Of a stretch of 64,000 nt of DNA, positions 42,218 through 53,985 are shown in pieces. Position numbers and translations under genes: made by a program. Positions within the stretch are counted from its first letter, which is position 1; each line of letters begins with the position of its first letter. The DNA is from Bugulina stolonifera (Eukaryota; Bryozoa; Gymnolaemata; Cheilostomatida; Bugulidae), in assembly GCA_935421135.1 (NCBI GenBank), contig OW285195.1:372001-436000 (forward strand), written 5' to 3'. The notes beneath the pieces are model-generated. The model did no database searches, was not told where the DNA came from, and saw only the letters and a program-made list of their open reading frames with translations.

Positions 42218-44444
42218 CTATGGTGATAAAATAGAAGTGACCCGTTTAATATGATTGTTGAAAGATAGCCTATATGTGTACATGTACATTATATTATATA
42301 TTGTTATGTATATAATATGTATATTATTGTTGCTGGAATACACTGCAGCCAGATCTCGTTCAATATTGTCTTTCTCTTCAAGATCTCTTGTCTGCTTAAT
42401 AATTTGTCCCGTAATTGATTTTGGAACGTCACTTACAGTTAATTTCCTTTTTTTTGTTGCAGGTGTACTTTCATCAGCAGATAAAGACAGCCGTGAGATT
42501 GCTGTTTTAGTTGGCTGTTTATAGTTGACAGATACAGACTGAGGTGGTGTCGCATCAACATGTGGTAGAAGTAATTCAACCCTTCGTCTCGATCCAGAAA
42601 ACTCATTTTCAAGTCCAACTGTTTCGCTAGAAGACTGATCAGATGAAGTTGTTCCAGGTGAGGGAATTGTTGCAGAAGTTGATGTCAACAAACTGTCTGC
42701 AGTAGCACTCAACTTGGAGTCACTGTGAGTTTGTACATCTAACAATGAGAATACATTTATTATAGTTTATACAGAAGTAGCACATACATGTAGGCAAAGA
42801 CATTTGTACAATTTTGAGTCAATTGTAAATAGAGAGTAAGTGGTCCTATGTGGTTTCGGACCCATCAGATGTTTGCTATAAAACTCTAGTTAATGTTGGT
42901 TTTGAATCACAGTTATATCTTTTAAACAGCAGCATCCAGATTTAGTTGAATTGTTAAAACTGTAACAGCACTCCAAACGAGGATGGAAGCAGATAATAAA
43001 TAATTCATGGTTTAAAAAATATTGGGTCTGTTAAAACATTCTTAGTAAATAGTTGATGCTTGCAGAAAATCTAGTTCATACCTACTTACCTACAATCTAC
43101 CTACATGTACCTACCTACCAATGTACCTGCCTACCTACACTAATACATTGTAGCTACATGTATAATATAACTATTTCCAAAAGCTGCACTGTTGTACATA
43201 TCTTTGAATGGTTGTGACCCTTGGCTACAGAATATAAAGCAACTAAAAATAATTTTGAGATCACTACAGCACAGCTAACAATGTGTAAAATTCCACAAGT
43301 AAAGCATTTTATCTTTCTGCAATTAAAGAAGATCAGCTCGCTGATTCAATAGTTCGAGAATTGGAAGTTTTAAGTGGCAAATGGTTGAATTGACTACCTG
43401 GTAACTTCTCATATTTTGCAAGAGTGCAAAACACTTTATTTTTCTTCTTCAGTTGAAAGATGTCATTTTTCCCACATCCTCGACAGTTGATGAGTGTGTG
43501 TTCACTCCTCTCTTGTGTTGATAGTGAGGCCCAGCATCCCAAGGAAAAGGTCTTGATGTAGAGGTCCTGTCCCTTTCGACCATCATCATATTGGCTGCTG
43601 AAAAACCAGGTACATGATCTATATGTATACGTATTTCGTAATAGTGAAAATGGGTGCACTGGGCACTTTGGCTCTCAGCAGCATGCTGCTCTATCTGCCA
43701 GTTGTGATTGGTGTGCAACTCTGTTGCTAACCACAACATGTTGGATGAACATTTGATAGAATAGAACCGTTACTTATTAACAATCAGCACCAATATCAGT
43801 CTAATATGATTGGAATCGGAAATCTTGAGCAGAACTGCAATTTATATAATGTAATAGACTGTCAGGGACAATTACACTACAAAGCACCCACATTACTAAT
43901 ACACCGTCACTTAGGAGTTGTGCATAGCCACTATCAATATGTACATATTTTAATAGTGTCCATCATCCAGCTCTAGCAATTGTTGGAATAATACTCCATG
44001 TGATAATCATTACAATATTAGTCAATTACAGTTTAAATAGGCCTAAATTTGTAATTACACTTACATTTAACTGGGAATTTGTTCCAGGTTTTATTGCCTG
44101 TTGGCAACTAAGTACAAAAAATAAAAATAAAATGTGATATTTTGATTTAAGTGATATGGTAAACCGTAATTTTTGCTAATTTGAACATTTGAAAGTTTAA
44201 TCAAGCATTTATAGCAATAATATTGTAGGGTGTTTGATCAGCAGCTCCCCCTAGTTTAATGCACTTACTGTTTCATTAATTGATCTGCCAGTCTGTCTTT
44301 ATGCTTGACCCACACTCCATGTTTAATTTTCATGTTTGGGTGATCTTCCATGAGGTGTTTGTTGTATTGCAGATAGCCCTCATCATCTAAGCTCCACAAA
44401 TAACAGTCAGCGTAACCGCAGAAGACTGGTGCTGATATAGGCAT
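42218..44444 (-). CDS. Three-exon gene with C2H2-like and CxxC zinc motifs
   Basis: Exons at 44,444-44,269 (ends /GTAAGTGC), 43,597-43,398 (acceptor CTGGTTTTTCAG, donor CCAG/GTAGTC) and 42,738-42,218 (acceptor TTCTCATTGTTAG). All junctions agree in phase, which strongly supports the model. Residues C9, C14, H30 and H35 form C-x4-C-x15-H-x4-H. C97-x2-C100 with C116 resembles a zinc ribbon. Residues 127-220 are Ser/Thr-rich, and KKRK at 221-224 looks like a nuclear localisation signal, so a nuclear nucleic-acid-binding role is inferred. I do not recognise the family. From about 42,328 the frame runs into cassette-array intron sequence and stops at 42,218 (about 298 residues), so the natural C-terminus was probably replaced or lies in a further exon. 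The first in-frame ATG is 44,444; an acceptor-like CTACCAG 45 bp upstream would make the exon internal. Confidence 0.65.
43079..43140. repeat. Imperfect CTAC-rich microsatellite
   Basis: Runs of CTAC/CTACC separated by TACATGTA-like pieces, within the second intron of the zinc-motif gene. Confidence 0.7.
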
Positions 44445-44696
44445 TATAGTTCTATGAAACAAAGTTATGCTCTGGTAGGTATAATTCAATGTTGAACTGT
44501 TGCTTACTGAAATTTTTGACAGTTAGGTGTTTCTAGTGTCGAAAGTCTTGCTGGACTGAAGTCTGTCCAAGATAGAAGGATTATATATAGGCCTATAAAG
44601 TAAATTTCTATATTATTTGTAACTAACTAATTACTTTACCCTCTTTTCATTTTTCTAATGGATTATTCAAGTAAATTTGTTCTGATTTATTCACAG

Positions 44697-44830
44697 GTAA
44701 GGTAGACACTGGAACTGAACTGGACTCAACTGATTGCCCTTGCCTCTTCTGTTTTCCTAATATGGGTGATTTCAGTCTAATCCCATCATATTATGTGCAT
44801 GGAGGATCAACAAATATTACACAATTATAG
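44697..44830 (+). CDS. Candidate terminal exon (unknown)
   Basis: Acceptor TTCTGATTTATTCACAG followed by a 43-codon open frame containing DCPCLFCFPN, ending in TAG. Divergent from the zinc-motif gene. No partner exon was found. May be chance. Confidence 0.25.
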
Positions 44831-45691
44831 ACTGTAGTACTGTCACCTACTAGTCTGTTATGCCACATATTCTCACAAGGAAATTTGAGAGACAGAGTTT
44901 TAGCATAACATACAGTTTCTAGCACTAAATACAGAGGGCAGCTTTAGCTGTCTAGAGACAATTTACCATAATCGTAGCATACGTTTAATCAGAGTGTGGA
45001 ATTGGTCTAAATAACTCAATTTGTTCTCAGTAAAACTCCAACCCCTCTGTGTACATGTTTGATATTACTTGTGTTCCATAATATGCCCCATGTAATTTAT
45101 TTAATATATTTCCAGTAGATATAGCTAGATGTGGTTTTGGTGTAAAGTTTCGAAAGCTATTTGGTCATGCATGTACATGCATACATGGTTTATCATTTGT
45201 GGCATCACCTGTGTTCTGCAGTTAACTGTTGCCAACAAGTTAATTATACAGTTTTATATAATAATAATTTGACTACAGTAAACAGGTTGCTGTGAATGAT
45301 TACTTATGATTCCACTCTCTTCTGAGAAATTTTCTATTCAATAGACTTATTTATGTTAGTTAAAGATATGTACCACTGTGCATATTATTTATATGTGTCA
45401 GAATAATCATGTTTACAGTTTTGTTATTTAGTGAGGCAAAGTGGGCTAGCAAGTTCTATTTTCCATCTTGTTTATGCTGTGTTGTAAAACATGACAAGTT
45501 GGAGCTGGGAGTGATTTCAGGTTTCTCCATAAACAGAATAAAAATTGGGATAGGCAGCAGACAGCAATATTAGCATAATGTGACCAAAAAAGTTGTTTCC
45601 TGAGCAGCATGGATTTGTACCATCTGCCCAATTTATCTAAGTATGCAGATGGGCAGACCAGCAAAGTTTCAGTGCCAAAGACTGTATATTT
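44831..45691. other. AT-rich intergenic stretch
   Basis: No convincing exon. The minus-strand open frame at about 45,446-45,787 straddles the repeat boundary, has no splice context and is not called. Confidence 0.5.
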
Positions 45692-46600
45692 TGGTAAAGT
45701 ATAGCATAGAACAGTGTGAATAATAAGTATTTTGTTATTGGTATTTACCCATGAGCACACTGGTTGTTCAGTCAGTGTATGGAGCATCTAGCCCTTTGTG
45801 AGGTGAAAGTACACTATTAGCTATGTCCACTTTCACCAATAATACTATGATACATTAGCAGAAGATGGCGGGATATATTGTTGTCAAATCAACTATCTCT
45901 TTCTCCCTGTCACTGCAATGTGAAATAGTTATACCATGTTATAGCCTGCTTTAGAGCTGCAGTGTGAATTCTTGTATCTGTTGAAATGCTTTAGTATTCT
46001 GCTAGATCTACAGTACATTACATCGTGATAGGAAGTTGGTCTAGTTGTAACGTTTGTTGAAATGAGACTAATTTAAAAATATGAACATCCTTCTATCTAG
46101 ACAAAATGTTTACTAACATCATGGGCTTGTAATATTCTTGCAATTCATGTAATGATTGAGCTTGGGGTAAAGTTTGAGGGCTGCTCACAGTGAGACAGTG
46201 TGTTATGGTGAAGTACATGTATGGCATAGAACAGTTTGAATAATAGGTCCTTTGTTATTGGTATTTATTCAATAATACATGTACAATGGTCAGTCAGTCA
46301 GTGTATGGAGCATCTAGCCCTTTGTGAGGTACAAGTACTAATAGCTATGTCCACTTTCACCAATAATACTATGATACATTAGCAGCAGATGGTGAGATAT
46401 ATTGTTGTCAAATCAACCCTGTCTTTCTCGCTGTCACTGCAATGAGAAATAGTTATACCATGTTATAGCCTGCTTTGGAGCTGAAGTCTGAATTCTTGTA
46501 TTTGTTGAAATGCCTTAGTATCCTGCTAGTTCTACTTTATATTGTGATAGGAAGTTGGTCTACTTGTAACATTTGCTAAAATAAGCCCAATGCTTTCATA
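45692..46600 (+). repeat. Foldback structure, forward units F1-F2
   Basis: Two copies of a roughly 515-525-bp unit, recognised by GGTCAGTCAGTCAGTG, GGAGCATCTAGCCCTTTG and TAATGATTGAGCTTGGGG. F1 (45,692-46,205) is the most diverged. F2 breaks off near 46,600. Confidence 0.8.
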
Positions 46601-46619
46601 GTGCTGCATAGTACTCAAA

Positions 46620-48545
46620 ACATGGGTCAGTTTTCTGTTCATCCAGATACCCCACCTGTCCGAATTACAGATATTACACAATGTCAACACTGTGCACTAG
46701 TTCAAACATTGGTGCTCATGGTAATATTGGTGAAAGTGACTAGCTAATTATAGTACTTGTACCTCACAAAGGGCTAGATGCTCCATACACTGACTGACTG
46801 ACCATTGTAGATATATTATCTAATAAATACCAATAACAAAGGACCTATTATTCAAACTGTTCTATGCTATACACATACTTCACCATAATACACTGTCTCA
46901 CTGTGAGCAGCCCTCAAACTTTACCCCAAGCTCAATCATTACATGAATTGTAAGAATATTACAAGTCCATGATGCTAGTAAACATTTTGTCTAGACAGAA
47001 GGATGTTCATATTTTTAAATTAGTCCCATTTCAACTAAGTTGCAACTAGACCACTTCCTATAACGATGCAATGTACTGTAGATCTAACAGAATACTAATG
47101 CATTTCAACAAATACAAGAATTCACACTGCAGCTCTAAAGCAGGCTATAACATGGTATAACTATTTCTCATTGGAGTGACATGGAGAAAGAGATAATTGA
47201 TTTGACAACAATATTTCTCATCATCTGCTGCTAATGTATCATAGTATTATTGGTGAAAGTGGACATAGCTATTAGTACTTGTACCTCACAAAGGGCTAGA
47301 TGCTCCATACACTGACTGACTGACCATTGTACATGTATTATGGAATAAATACCAATAACAAAGGACCTATTATTCAAACTGTTCTATGCTATACACATAC
47401 TTCACCATAATACACTGTCTCACTGTGAGCAGCCCTCAAATTTTACCCAAAGCTCAATCATTACATGAATTGTAAGAATATTACAAGTCCATGATGTTAG
47501 TAAACCTTTTGTCTAGACAGAAGAATGCTCATATTTTTAAATTAGTCTCATTTCAACCAACGTTACAACTAGACCAACTTCCTATCATGATGCAATGTAC
47601 TGTAGATCTAGCAGAACACTAACGCATTTCAACAAATACAAGAATTCACACTGCAGCTCTAAAGCAGGCTATAACATGGTATAACTATTTCTCATTGCAG
47701 TGACAGCGAGAAAGACAGGGTTGATTTGACAACAATATATCTCACCATCTGCTGCTAATGTATCATAGTATTATTGGTGAAAGTGGACATAGCTATTAGT
47801 ACTTGTATCTCACAAAGGGCTAGATGCTCCATACACCAACTGACTGACCATTGTACTTGTATTATTGAATAAATACCAATAACAAAGGACCTATTATTCC
47901 AGCTGTTCTATGCTATACACATACTTCACCATAATACACTGTCTCACTGCTGAGCAGCCCTCAAACTTTACCCCAAGCTCAATCATTACATGAATTGTAA
48001 GAATATTACAAGTCCATGATGTTAGTAAACATTTTGTCTAGGCAGAAGGATGCTCATATTTTTAAATTAGTCTCATTTCAACCAACGTTACAACTAGACC
48101 ACTTCCTATCACGATGCAATGTACTGTAGATCTAGCAGAATACTAATGCATTTCAACAAATACAAGAATTCACACTGCAGCTCTAAAGCAGGCTATAACA
48201 TGGTATAACTATTTCTCATTGCAGTGACATTGAGAAAGAGATAGTTGATTTGACAACAATATTTCTCATCATCTGCTGCTAATGTATCATAGTATTATTG
48301 GTGAAAGTGGACATAGCTATTAGTACTTGTACCTCAGGAGGGCTAGATGCTCCGTACACCAACTGACTGACCATTGTACATGTATTATTGAATAAACACC
48401 AATAACAAAGGACCTATTATTCCAGCTGTTCTATGCTATACATGTACTTCACCATAACACACTGTCTCACTGTGAGCAGCCCTCAAACTTTACCCTAAGC
48501 TCAATCATTACATGAATTGTAAGAATACTACAAGTCCATGAAGTT
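46620..48545 (-). repeat. Foldback structure, inverted units R1-R4
   Basis: The same unit in reverse orientation, spaced about 522-527 bp (TTCACCATAATACACTG near 46,879, 47,400, 47,924 and 48,450). Its outer end (46,620-46,730, with CCACCTGTCC and GTGCACTAGTTC) is the inverted counterpart of 50,180-50,290. Confidence 0.85.
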
Positions 48546-48627
48546 TAGTAAAAATTTTTTTTCTGGACAGAACTGGTTGGCAAAATATAGTTTTACATCA
48601 GACTTGAATACTTCTTATGGCAAATTA

Positions 48628-50290
48628 TCAGCAGATGATGAGATATATTGTTGTCAAATCAACTATCTCTTTCTCCCTGTCACTGCAAAGAGAAATAGTT
48701 ATACCGTGTTATAGCCTGCTTTAGAGCTGCAGTGTGAATTCTTGTATTTGTTGAAATGCATTAGTATTCTGCTAGATCTACAGTACATTGCATCGTGATA
48801 GGAAGTGGTCTAGTTGTAACGTTGGTTGAAATGAGACTAATTTAAAAATATGAGCATCCTTCTGCCTAGACAAAATGTTTACTAACATCATGGACTTGTA
48901 ATATTCTTACAATTCATGTAATGATTGAGCTTGGGGTAAAGTTTGAGGGCTGCTCAGCAGTGAGACAGTGTATTATGGTGAAGTATGTGTATAGCATAGA
49001 ACAGCTGGAATAATAGGTCCTTTGTTATTGGTATTTATTCAATAATACAAGTACAATGGTCAGTCAGTTGGTGTATGGAGCATCTAGCCCTTTGTGAGAT
49101 ACAAGTACTAATAGCTATGTCCACTTTCACCAATAATACTATGATACATTAGCAGCAGATGGTGAGATATATTGTTGTCAAATCAACCCTGTCTTTCTCG
49201 CTGTCACTGCAATGAGAAATAGTTATACCATGTTATAGCCTGCTTTAGAGCTGCAGTGTGAATTCTTGTATTTGTTGAAATGCGTTAGTGTTCTGCTAGA
49301 TCTACAGTACATTGCATCATGATAGGAAGTTGGTCTAGTTGTAACGTTGGTTGAAATGAGACTAATTTAAAAATATGAGCATTCTTCTGTCTAGACAAAA
49401 GGTTTACTAACATCATGGACTTGTAATATTCTTACAATTCATGTAATGATTGAGCTTGGGGTAAAGTTTGAGGGCTGCTCAGCAGTGAGACAGTGTATTA
49501 TGGTGAAGTATGTGTATAGCATAGAACAGTTTGAATAATAGGTCCTTTGTTATTGGTATTTATTCAATAATACATGTACAATGGTCAGTCAGTTGGTGTA
49601 TGGAGCATCTAGCCCTCTGTGAGGTACAAGTACTATAATTAGCTAGTCACTCTCACCAATAATACTATGATACATTAGCAGCAGATGGTGAGATATATAT
49701 TGTTGTCAAATCAACCCTGTCTTTCTCGCTGTCACTGCAATGAGAAATAGTTATACCATGTTATAGCCTGCTTTAGAGCTGCAGTGTGAATTCTTGTATT
49801 TGTTGAAATGCGTTAGTGTTCTGCTAGATCTACAGTACATTGCATCATGATAGGAAGTTGGTCTAGTTGTAACTTTTGTTGAAATGAGACTAATTTAAAA
49901 AGATGAATATCCTTCTGTCTAGACAAATTGTTTACTAAACAACATGGGCTTGTAATATTCTTGCAATTCAAGTAATGATTGAGCTTGGGGTAAAGTTTGA
50001 GGGCCGCTCACAGTGAGACAGTGTGTTATGGTGAAGTATGTGTATAGCATAGAACAGCTGGAATAATAGGTTCTTTGTTATTGGTATTTATTCAATAATA
50101 CATGTACAATGGTCAGTCAGTCAGTGTATGGAGCATCTAGCCCTTTGTGAGGTACAAATACTATAATTAGCTAGTCACTTTCACCAATAATACCATGAGC
50201 ACCCAGAACTAGTGCACAGTGTTGGCATTGTGTAACATTTGTAATTGGGACAGGTGGAGTATCTGGGTGAAACTAAGTATCCAACCTTTC
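48628..50290 (+). repeat. Foldback structure, forward units F3-F6
   Basis: Forward units with boundaries near 48,974, 49,499 and 50,025 (period 525-526). With 46,620-48,545 they make an imperfect palindrome of about 3.7 kb, centred on a short unrelated spacer at about 48,546-48,627. Known: foldback elements (Drosophila FB, sea urchin TU) have long inverted termini made of tandem repeats. Assignment to that class is an inference; no transposase frame is present. Confidence 0.8.
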
Positions 50291-51170
50291 TCACAACATA
50301 GCAGTATTAATGTTGGTCACCCACTATAAGGTTACCATCACATCCTTGCACTCCAGAGCCAAGAGCTTAGGCTAGGTTGCACATTTGAAGCAACTGATTG
50401 ATTAGTCTGCTTCAGATGAATCTTGCATTTTTGTGACTATGGCACCTTAGCTTTTGAGTCGGATATAACAATATCTTCCAGAAACTGTCCAAATTTTCCA
50501 TAGATCCCCAGTCTGCTCCTAACCCGCTTTACCAACACTTGTATTCAGTATAATAACTCCTGGCTCTTTTTGATAGAAAACAGGCTATAACTGAAAACTG
50601 GTTCAATGCTAATAATATTTCTGTGATACCTACATGTATGTCCTATAAGGAGACTCAGCATTGAGGCTATAACAAAATCGCAAAGTGCAACACCGATATG
50701 GTATGTGTAGCTAATATCAAACTATTCTGTATGCTACTATTATGTCTAATATCTGCATTGTATTACAGGTATCCAATACTTCAACTTTCAATGTTCAGTG
50801 TGTATGCAATACTAAAGGCTCCAATTGCATGAAAAACGTCTCATCAGTAGCTGCTTCTCCCTAATGAGTAGGCCTACTAAGTGAGGTGCATATTTGTATG
50901 TATTAGCTATTTCAATGTGTACCAACCAGTAAGTTCCAACTTGTAAATAATGAGACGGCATGAACGCCATTCTGCCTTCACACCCTGGCTGTTAGTTTCT
51001 GAGAGAACCTAGGCTAAGAGCATAAGGGTTAAGATAACGAATTCTCATCTGTTCAAGTCTAATGTTGTGTGACTTGATTGAGCTCACAAGAACGGCTGAC
51101 TGGTGGCCTATAGAAAAACATTGGTCTGTTTAGACTGAAATTGTGTCAGGTTACTTCTGGCTAAAACTAT
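50291..51170. other. Stretch without confident genes
   Basis: Mostly AT-rich. A minus-strand open stretch near 51,005-50,935 (acceptor-like TTCTCTCAG, frame TNSQGVKAEWRSC...) is exon-like but lacks a good donor. No repeats recognised. Confidence 0.4.
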
Positions 51171-51227
51171 ATGGCTGGAGCCGGAGGGCAGTCTCACAAT
51201 AATATTGTGGCAGAACTTGGCACCAAT
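51171..51227 (+). CDS. Candidate first coding exon, MAGAGGQSHNN...
   Basis: ATG in a locally GC-rich patch, 19 codons (MAGAGGQSHNNIVAELGTN), then donor AAT/GTAAGGAA. Without splicing the frame continues to a stop at 51,275 (34 residues). The minus strand is also open here, so strand is uncertain. No partner exon was found before the minus-strand SGNH gene. Confidence 0.3.
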
Positions 51228-51618
51228 GTAAGGAAAATATTCTGTAATCTGCTTGAAGCAGTAAATTTTGGTTAATGACTTATACTGATAACATTGCAAA
51301 TAAAATCAAACTTTCAAGATCAAGTTTCTAGCAACATGTAAATGTTCCAATATAAAATATAGTTATCTGGCTAACTGGCAATAAAAGAGTAGGAACTGAA
51401 TATAAGAGCAGCATAGCTACTAGATATATTATGTTACGATTTAGGTTATTCAAAAACTGTAAACATCACATATTCAACAGTCATATAATTTCATACTCTT
51501 CACATTCAATTACATGAGTGCTATTAGTACAGTACCACAAATATTTCTCTTACATAAATCCAGATGATGTTAATGGGTAAAGTGAATGTAAATGTAGATT
51601 GCTATTTATGTCATTTGG

Positions 51619-52603
51619 TTATGCATTGTAAATGGAATGATCTCTATGGTCACCTAAATATAATTGTTGGAAAGCTTGCATACCAAATCTCACAGCACGC
51701 TGCAGGCTAAAGAAATAGCGCCGCTGACCCCAATTTGATATAGGGACACCATCAGTATCCATATATCTCACTAGACGTCTGTCAAGAAAGTAAAACTTCT
51801 TAGAGTCAGAAGCATGTACTGTATCTGCGAGCGCCAGATTGAATTGGCGAGCTAGCTCATGAAAGCCTTGCGGCACTCGGCGGGATCCCTCTCTCCTCAT
51901 GACCGAGGTAAACACTATAACTGTTGCTGTGCCCTCAAGTCTTTGCAACAACCTCTTTGCAGCTTCGATAGGGTTGACTTTTCCTATGTCGTTGCCTCCA
52001 CAGCACACAACTATGATGTCCATGTAGTTTTTTGGGATCTGAAACATTGGAACAAACATTCATCTCCAGTGTGTTGAATTTAAAGAAAAACATTATGGAT
52101 TGCTAACATGGAGTGGAGTGGATTTTCGAAACACATGCATCAAAACACAACATTGTTTGTAAGCGGAACTCACAGGACAAGTTGTTACGCGTGCACCAGG
52201 TCGACTTATTAGATTCACATGTGGAGTGTTCTCCAATTGGAAAGCGTATCCATTTTTCTAAAATTAATAACAAAAACAATACATCCTTCAACATCGACAT
52301 TTACAGTACAAGCATGTTCATACAAATTGTGATAGTAAGCTATAATATGCTTTGATCATGGTTTCAGATGGCAATACGACCTCTTGGCTCCCAATAGGTG
52401 CCAAAGTGAATTTACATTGTAAAGGCTACCAATACATGGTTAAAGATTTGCTCCACATAGTTCAATAATATCAAAAATAAATAGTGGCTACATGCAAAAG
52501 AATTACACTGAATGCCATGAACATGACTGTTTATAGTGTTATTTACCTTGATATAGGAAGCAAGTCTTCTTACATAACTGTCTCCAACTGTTGCAATTTT
52601 CAT
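51619..52603 (-). CDS. SGNH/GDSL hydrolase-like protein, three exons, catalytic His missing
   Basis: Exons 52,603-52,547 (donor AAG/GTAAAT), 52,257-52,174 (acceptor ATTAATTTTAG, donor CCT/GTGAGT) and 52,038-51,619 (acceptor TGTTTCAG); all junctions are phase 0, giving 186 residues. ATG 52,603 is the first Met after an in-frame TGA 36 bp upstream. Family motifs in order: GDSYVRRL at 7-14 (nucleophile Ser9, block I), RPGARV at 38-43 (block II Gly), GGND at 61-64 (block III), DGVPISNWGQRRYF at 143-156 (block V). In active relatives block V reads DGxH; here position 146 is Pro, so the Ser-His-Asp triad looks incomplete and hydrolase activity is doubtful. Known: small SGNH proteins of this type occur free and inside mobile elements (Ngaro/VIPER, CR1/L2). 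No signal peptide is seen, so a cytosolic location is likely. Confidence 0.8.
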
Positions 52604-53671
52604 TATTTTAAGCTGTGTAGTTTGTACTATAGATCTTCAAGAATTCAAATTGGTGACACTTGCTAAGCTAAATACCAAACAGTATTAATTAACTTGTATT
52701 AAGCATTAATACGAATATATTTCTTCGCTTGTCCAACAGAGTTGTACCCTTATCGGTAACACAATAGACTAATAGTTTGCACCTCAAACAAAGTAATTAA
52801 ATTAATTTGAAGCTGCATCCTATACGTTGACCAAAACTAATAAAAAAACAACTGGAATTTAACAAAAAGAATTTGCAGCATCGATTTATCACATGTTCAT
52901 GGTGTCATAATGCAATGTTCTATGCTCCAACCTACAATCCGAGAAAAAATTTTCAACTTTACACACTGCAAGTTATACTTGAGACATTTACTACTACATT
53001 TAGAAAATAAAAACATAATATGTACCTTTCTATTTGGCTAACTTTCTTCTGGTTTGACTCTACACGATAAACACACCCAGACTAAAATTTGTCAGAACAG
53101 GCTGTACCTTTATATAGGCAGGTAAATATAATTCAATGAGATGTAATGGAATGTTTAATCCTAGTTTACAGAGATATTGTAGCTGAAATCTTTGGTTAGC
53201 TATGATACCTGTTGTACTTTGCCATCTAAGCAAACACAGAAGGTAATAATTATAGGCTCCCATCTCACCATATCCAACGAAAGTAGTGGAGTCAATCAAG
53301 GACATTTGAAGAGTTAGAAGATAATCTAGACACCAAACCTTCTGAACACTTTGTTTGAAGTATTACAAAGCATAGATTATGAAGATTTGTACTTAGACTT
53401 GGTGCTTAGCGATTATTGAAGTCCCATAAAATGTTCAGCTTTTCCACAACACTGAAATAGTTCAACAATTTGAGGAGTTTTAGCAAGGTAGGATTGGTGT
53501 GTTACTATTCCAAGTTAGCCTCACAAAAGTTAGACTTCCAACTACCTACTAACTAGATAATTCACTCCAAATAGTTAATGAAGTTTTTTTACTCTCAAAA
53601 CCAGAGGATGCTCTGCAGCAAATTAAATATCAACATACATTAGAATGACTCCAACATTCAGATGTGTTGCC
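52604..53671. other. Upstream region of the SGNH gene, no confident gene
   Basis: AT-rich. The minus-strand open frame 53,060-53,305 has no splice context or recognisable motif and is not called. Confidence 0.5.
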
Positions 53672-53875
53672 TTATTCAACTTGATAAAACATGATAGATA
53701 GATAATCAAGGACAACATCCTTCGGTGTCTCTGCCATACCTACAATATATTGCGGTTTAGCACTAGTCACTCTGGTTTTGCAGCAATAACGCAAGTTGCC
53801 TGCAAGGACATAGGTTCCGCCAATGACCTGGAGGGGAGGTTTTTTGTCCCGGAAAATGTTTTCACTCTGTGCCAT
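53672..53875 (-). CDS. Small protein (67 aa) or first exon, unknown family
   Basis: ATG at 53,875 is preceded in frame by TAG and by a GC- and CpG-rich patch (53,900-53,980) suggesting a promoter. The frame reads MAQSENIFRDKKPPLQVIGG onward and contains KPQYIVGMAETPKDVVLDYL. A possible donor (GTAG/GTATGG, about 53,738) would make it a 46-residue first exon. Polar, no transmembrane segment, two adjacent Cys (RYCCKT). Composition and codons look genuinely coding, but I do not recognise it. Confidence 0.5.
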   Translation of the reverse strand: MAQSENIFRDKKPPLQVIGGTYVLAGNLRYCCKTRVTSAKPQYIVGMAETPKDVVLDYLSIMFYQVE

Positions 53876-53899
53876 ATCGAACTATAATGATATCCAGCT

Positions 53900-53985
53900 C
53901 TAGTAGCTGTGGTGGCCCCTCGGCTCGCTCTGCCACTGGGCAGCCGCGTTAAAGAACTGTGTTTGGCCTCACGGATATTATCATT
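53900..53985 (-). promoter_or_regulatory. CpG-rich promoter-like patch
   Basis: A short GC-rich island with several CpGs (CTCGGCTCGCTC, GCCGCGTT) directly upstream of the 53,875 ATG, in otherwise AT-rich DNA. No TATA box is evident. Confidence 0.3.

Larger units (their letters stand above)
35863..42328 (+). repeat. Tandem array of ~370-bp exon/intron cassettes
   Basis: Fourteen full copies plus a degenerate leading copy (35,863-36,044), spaced 366-381 bp, in two blocks (35,863-39,765 and 40,857-42,328) separated by about 1.1 kb of other DNA. Each unit has an acceptor (TTTACCTGTTYTAG), a 220-nt exon in 11 of 14 copies, a donor (AGGAG/GTAATAG) and a conserved AT-rich intron of about 150 bp. 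The exon encodes a module with spacing C-x23-C-x21-C-x5-C-x2-C-x9-C, typical in kind of a disulphide-bonded extracellular domain; I do not recognise the family. Since 220 = 3n+1 and the exon enters needing one upstream base and leaves with two, joining any two copies shifts the frame. This is the arrangement of mutually exclusive alternative exons. Alternatives are a decaying satellite of a former exon, or alternative last exons, since the frame meets TAA TAG straight after the donor G. Confidence 0.8.

Noticed and set aside
42463..42524. Plus-strand terminal exon after TTTTTTTTGTTGCAG downstream of cassette 14
   Set aside because: The acceptor-like tract is the complement of the Lys-rich codons (KKRK) of the minus-strand zinc-motif gene, whose exon has better support.
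45446..45787. Minus-strand 113-codon open frame
   Set aside because: It straddles the edge of the foldback repeat units, has no splice context and shows no motif.
52113..52355. Plus-strand 80-codon frame and minus-strand 65-codon frame over the SGNH middle exon
   Set aside because: Shadows of the spliced exon 52,257-52,174, whose phase-0 joins restore the family motifs.
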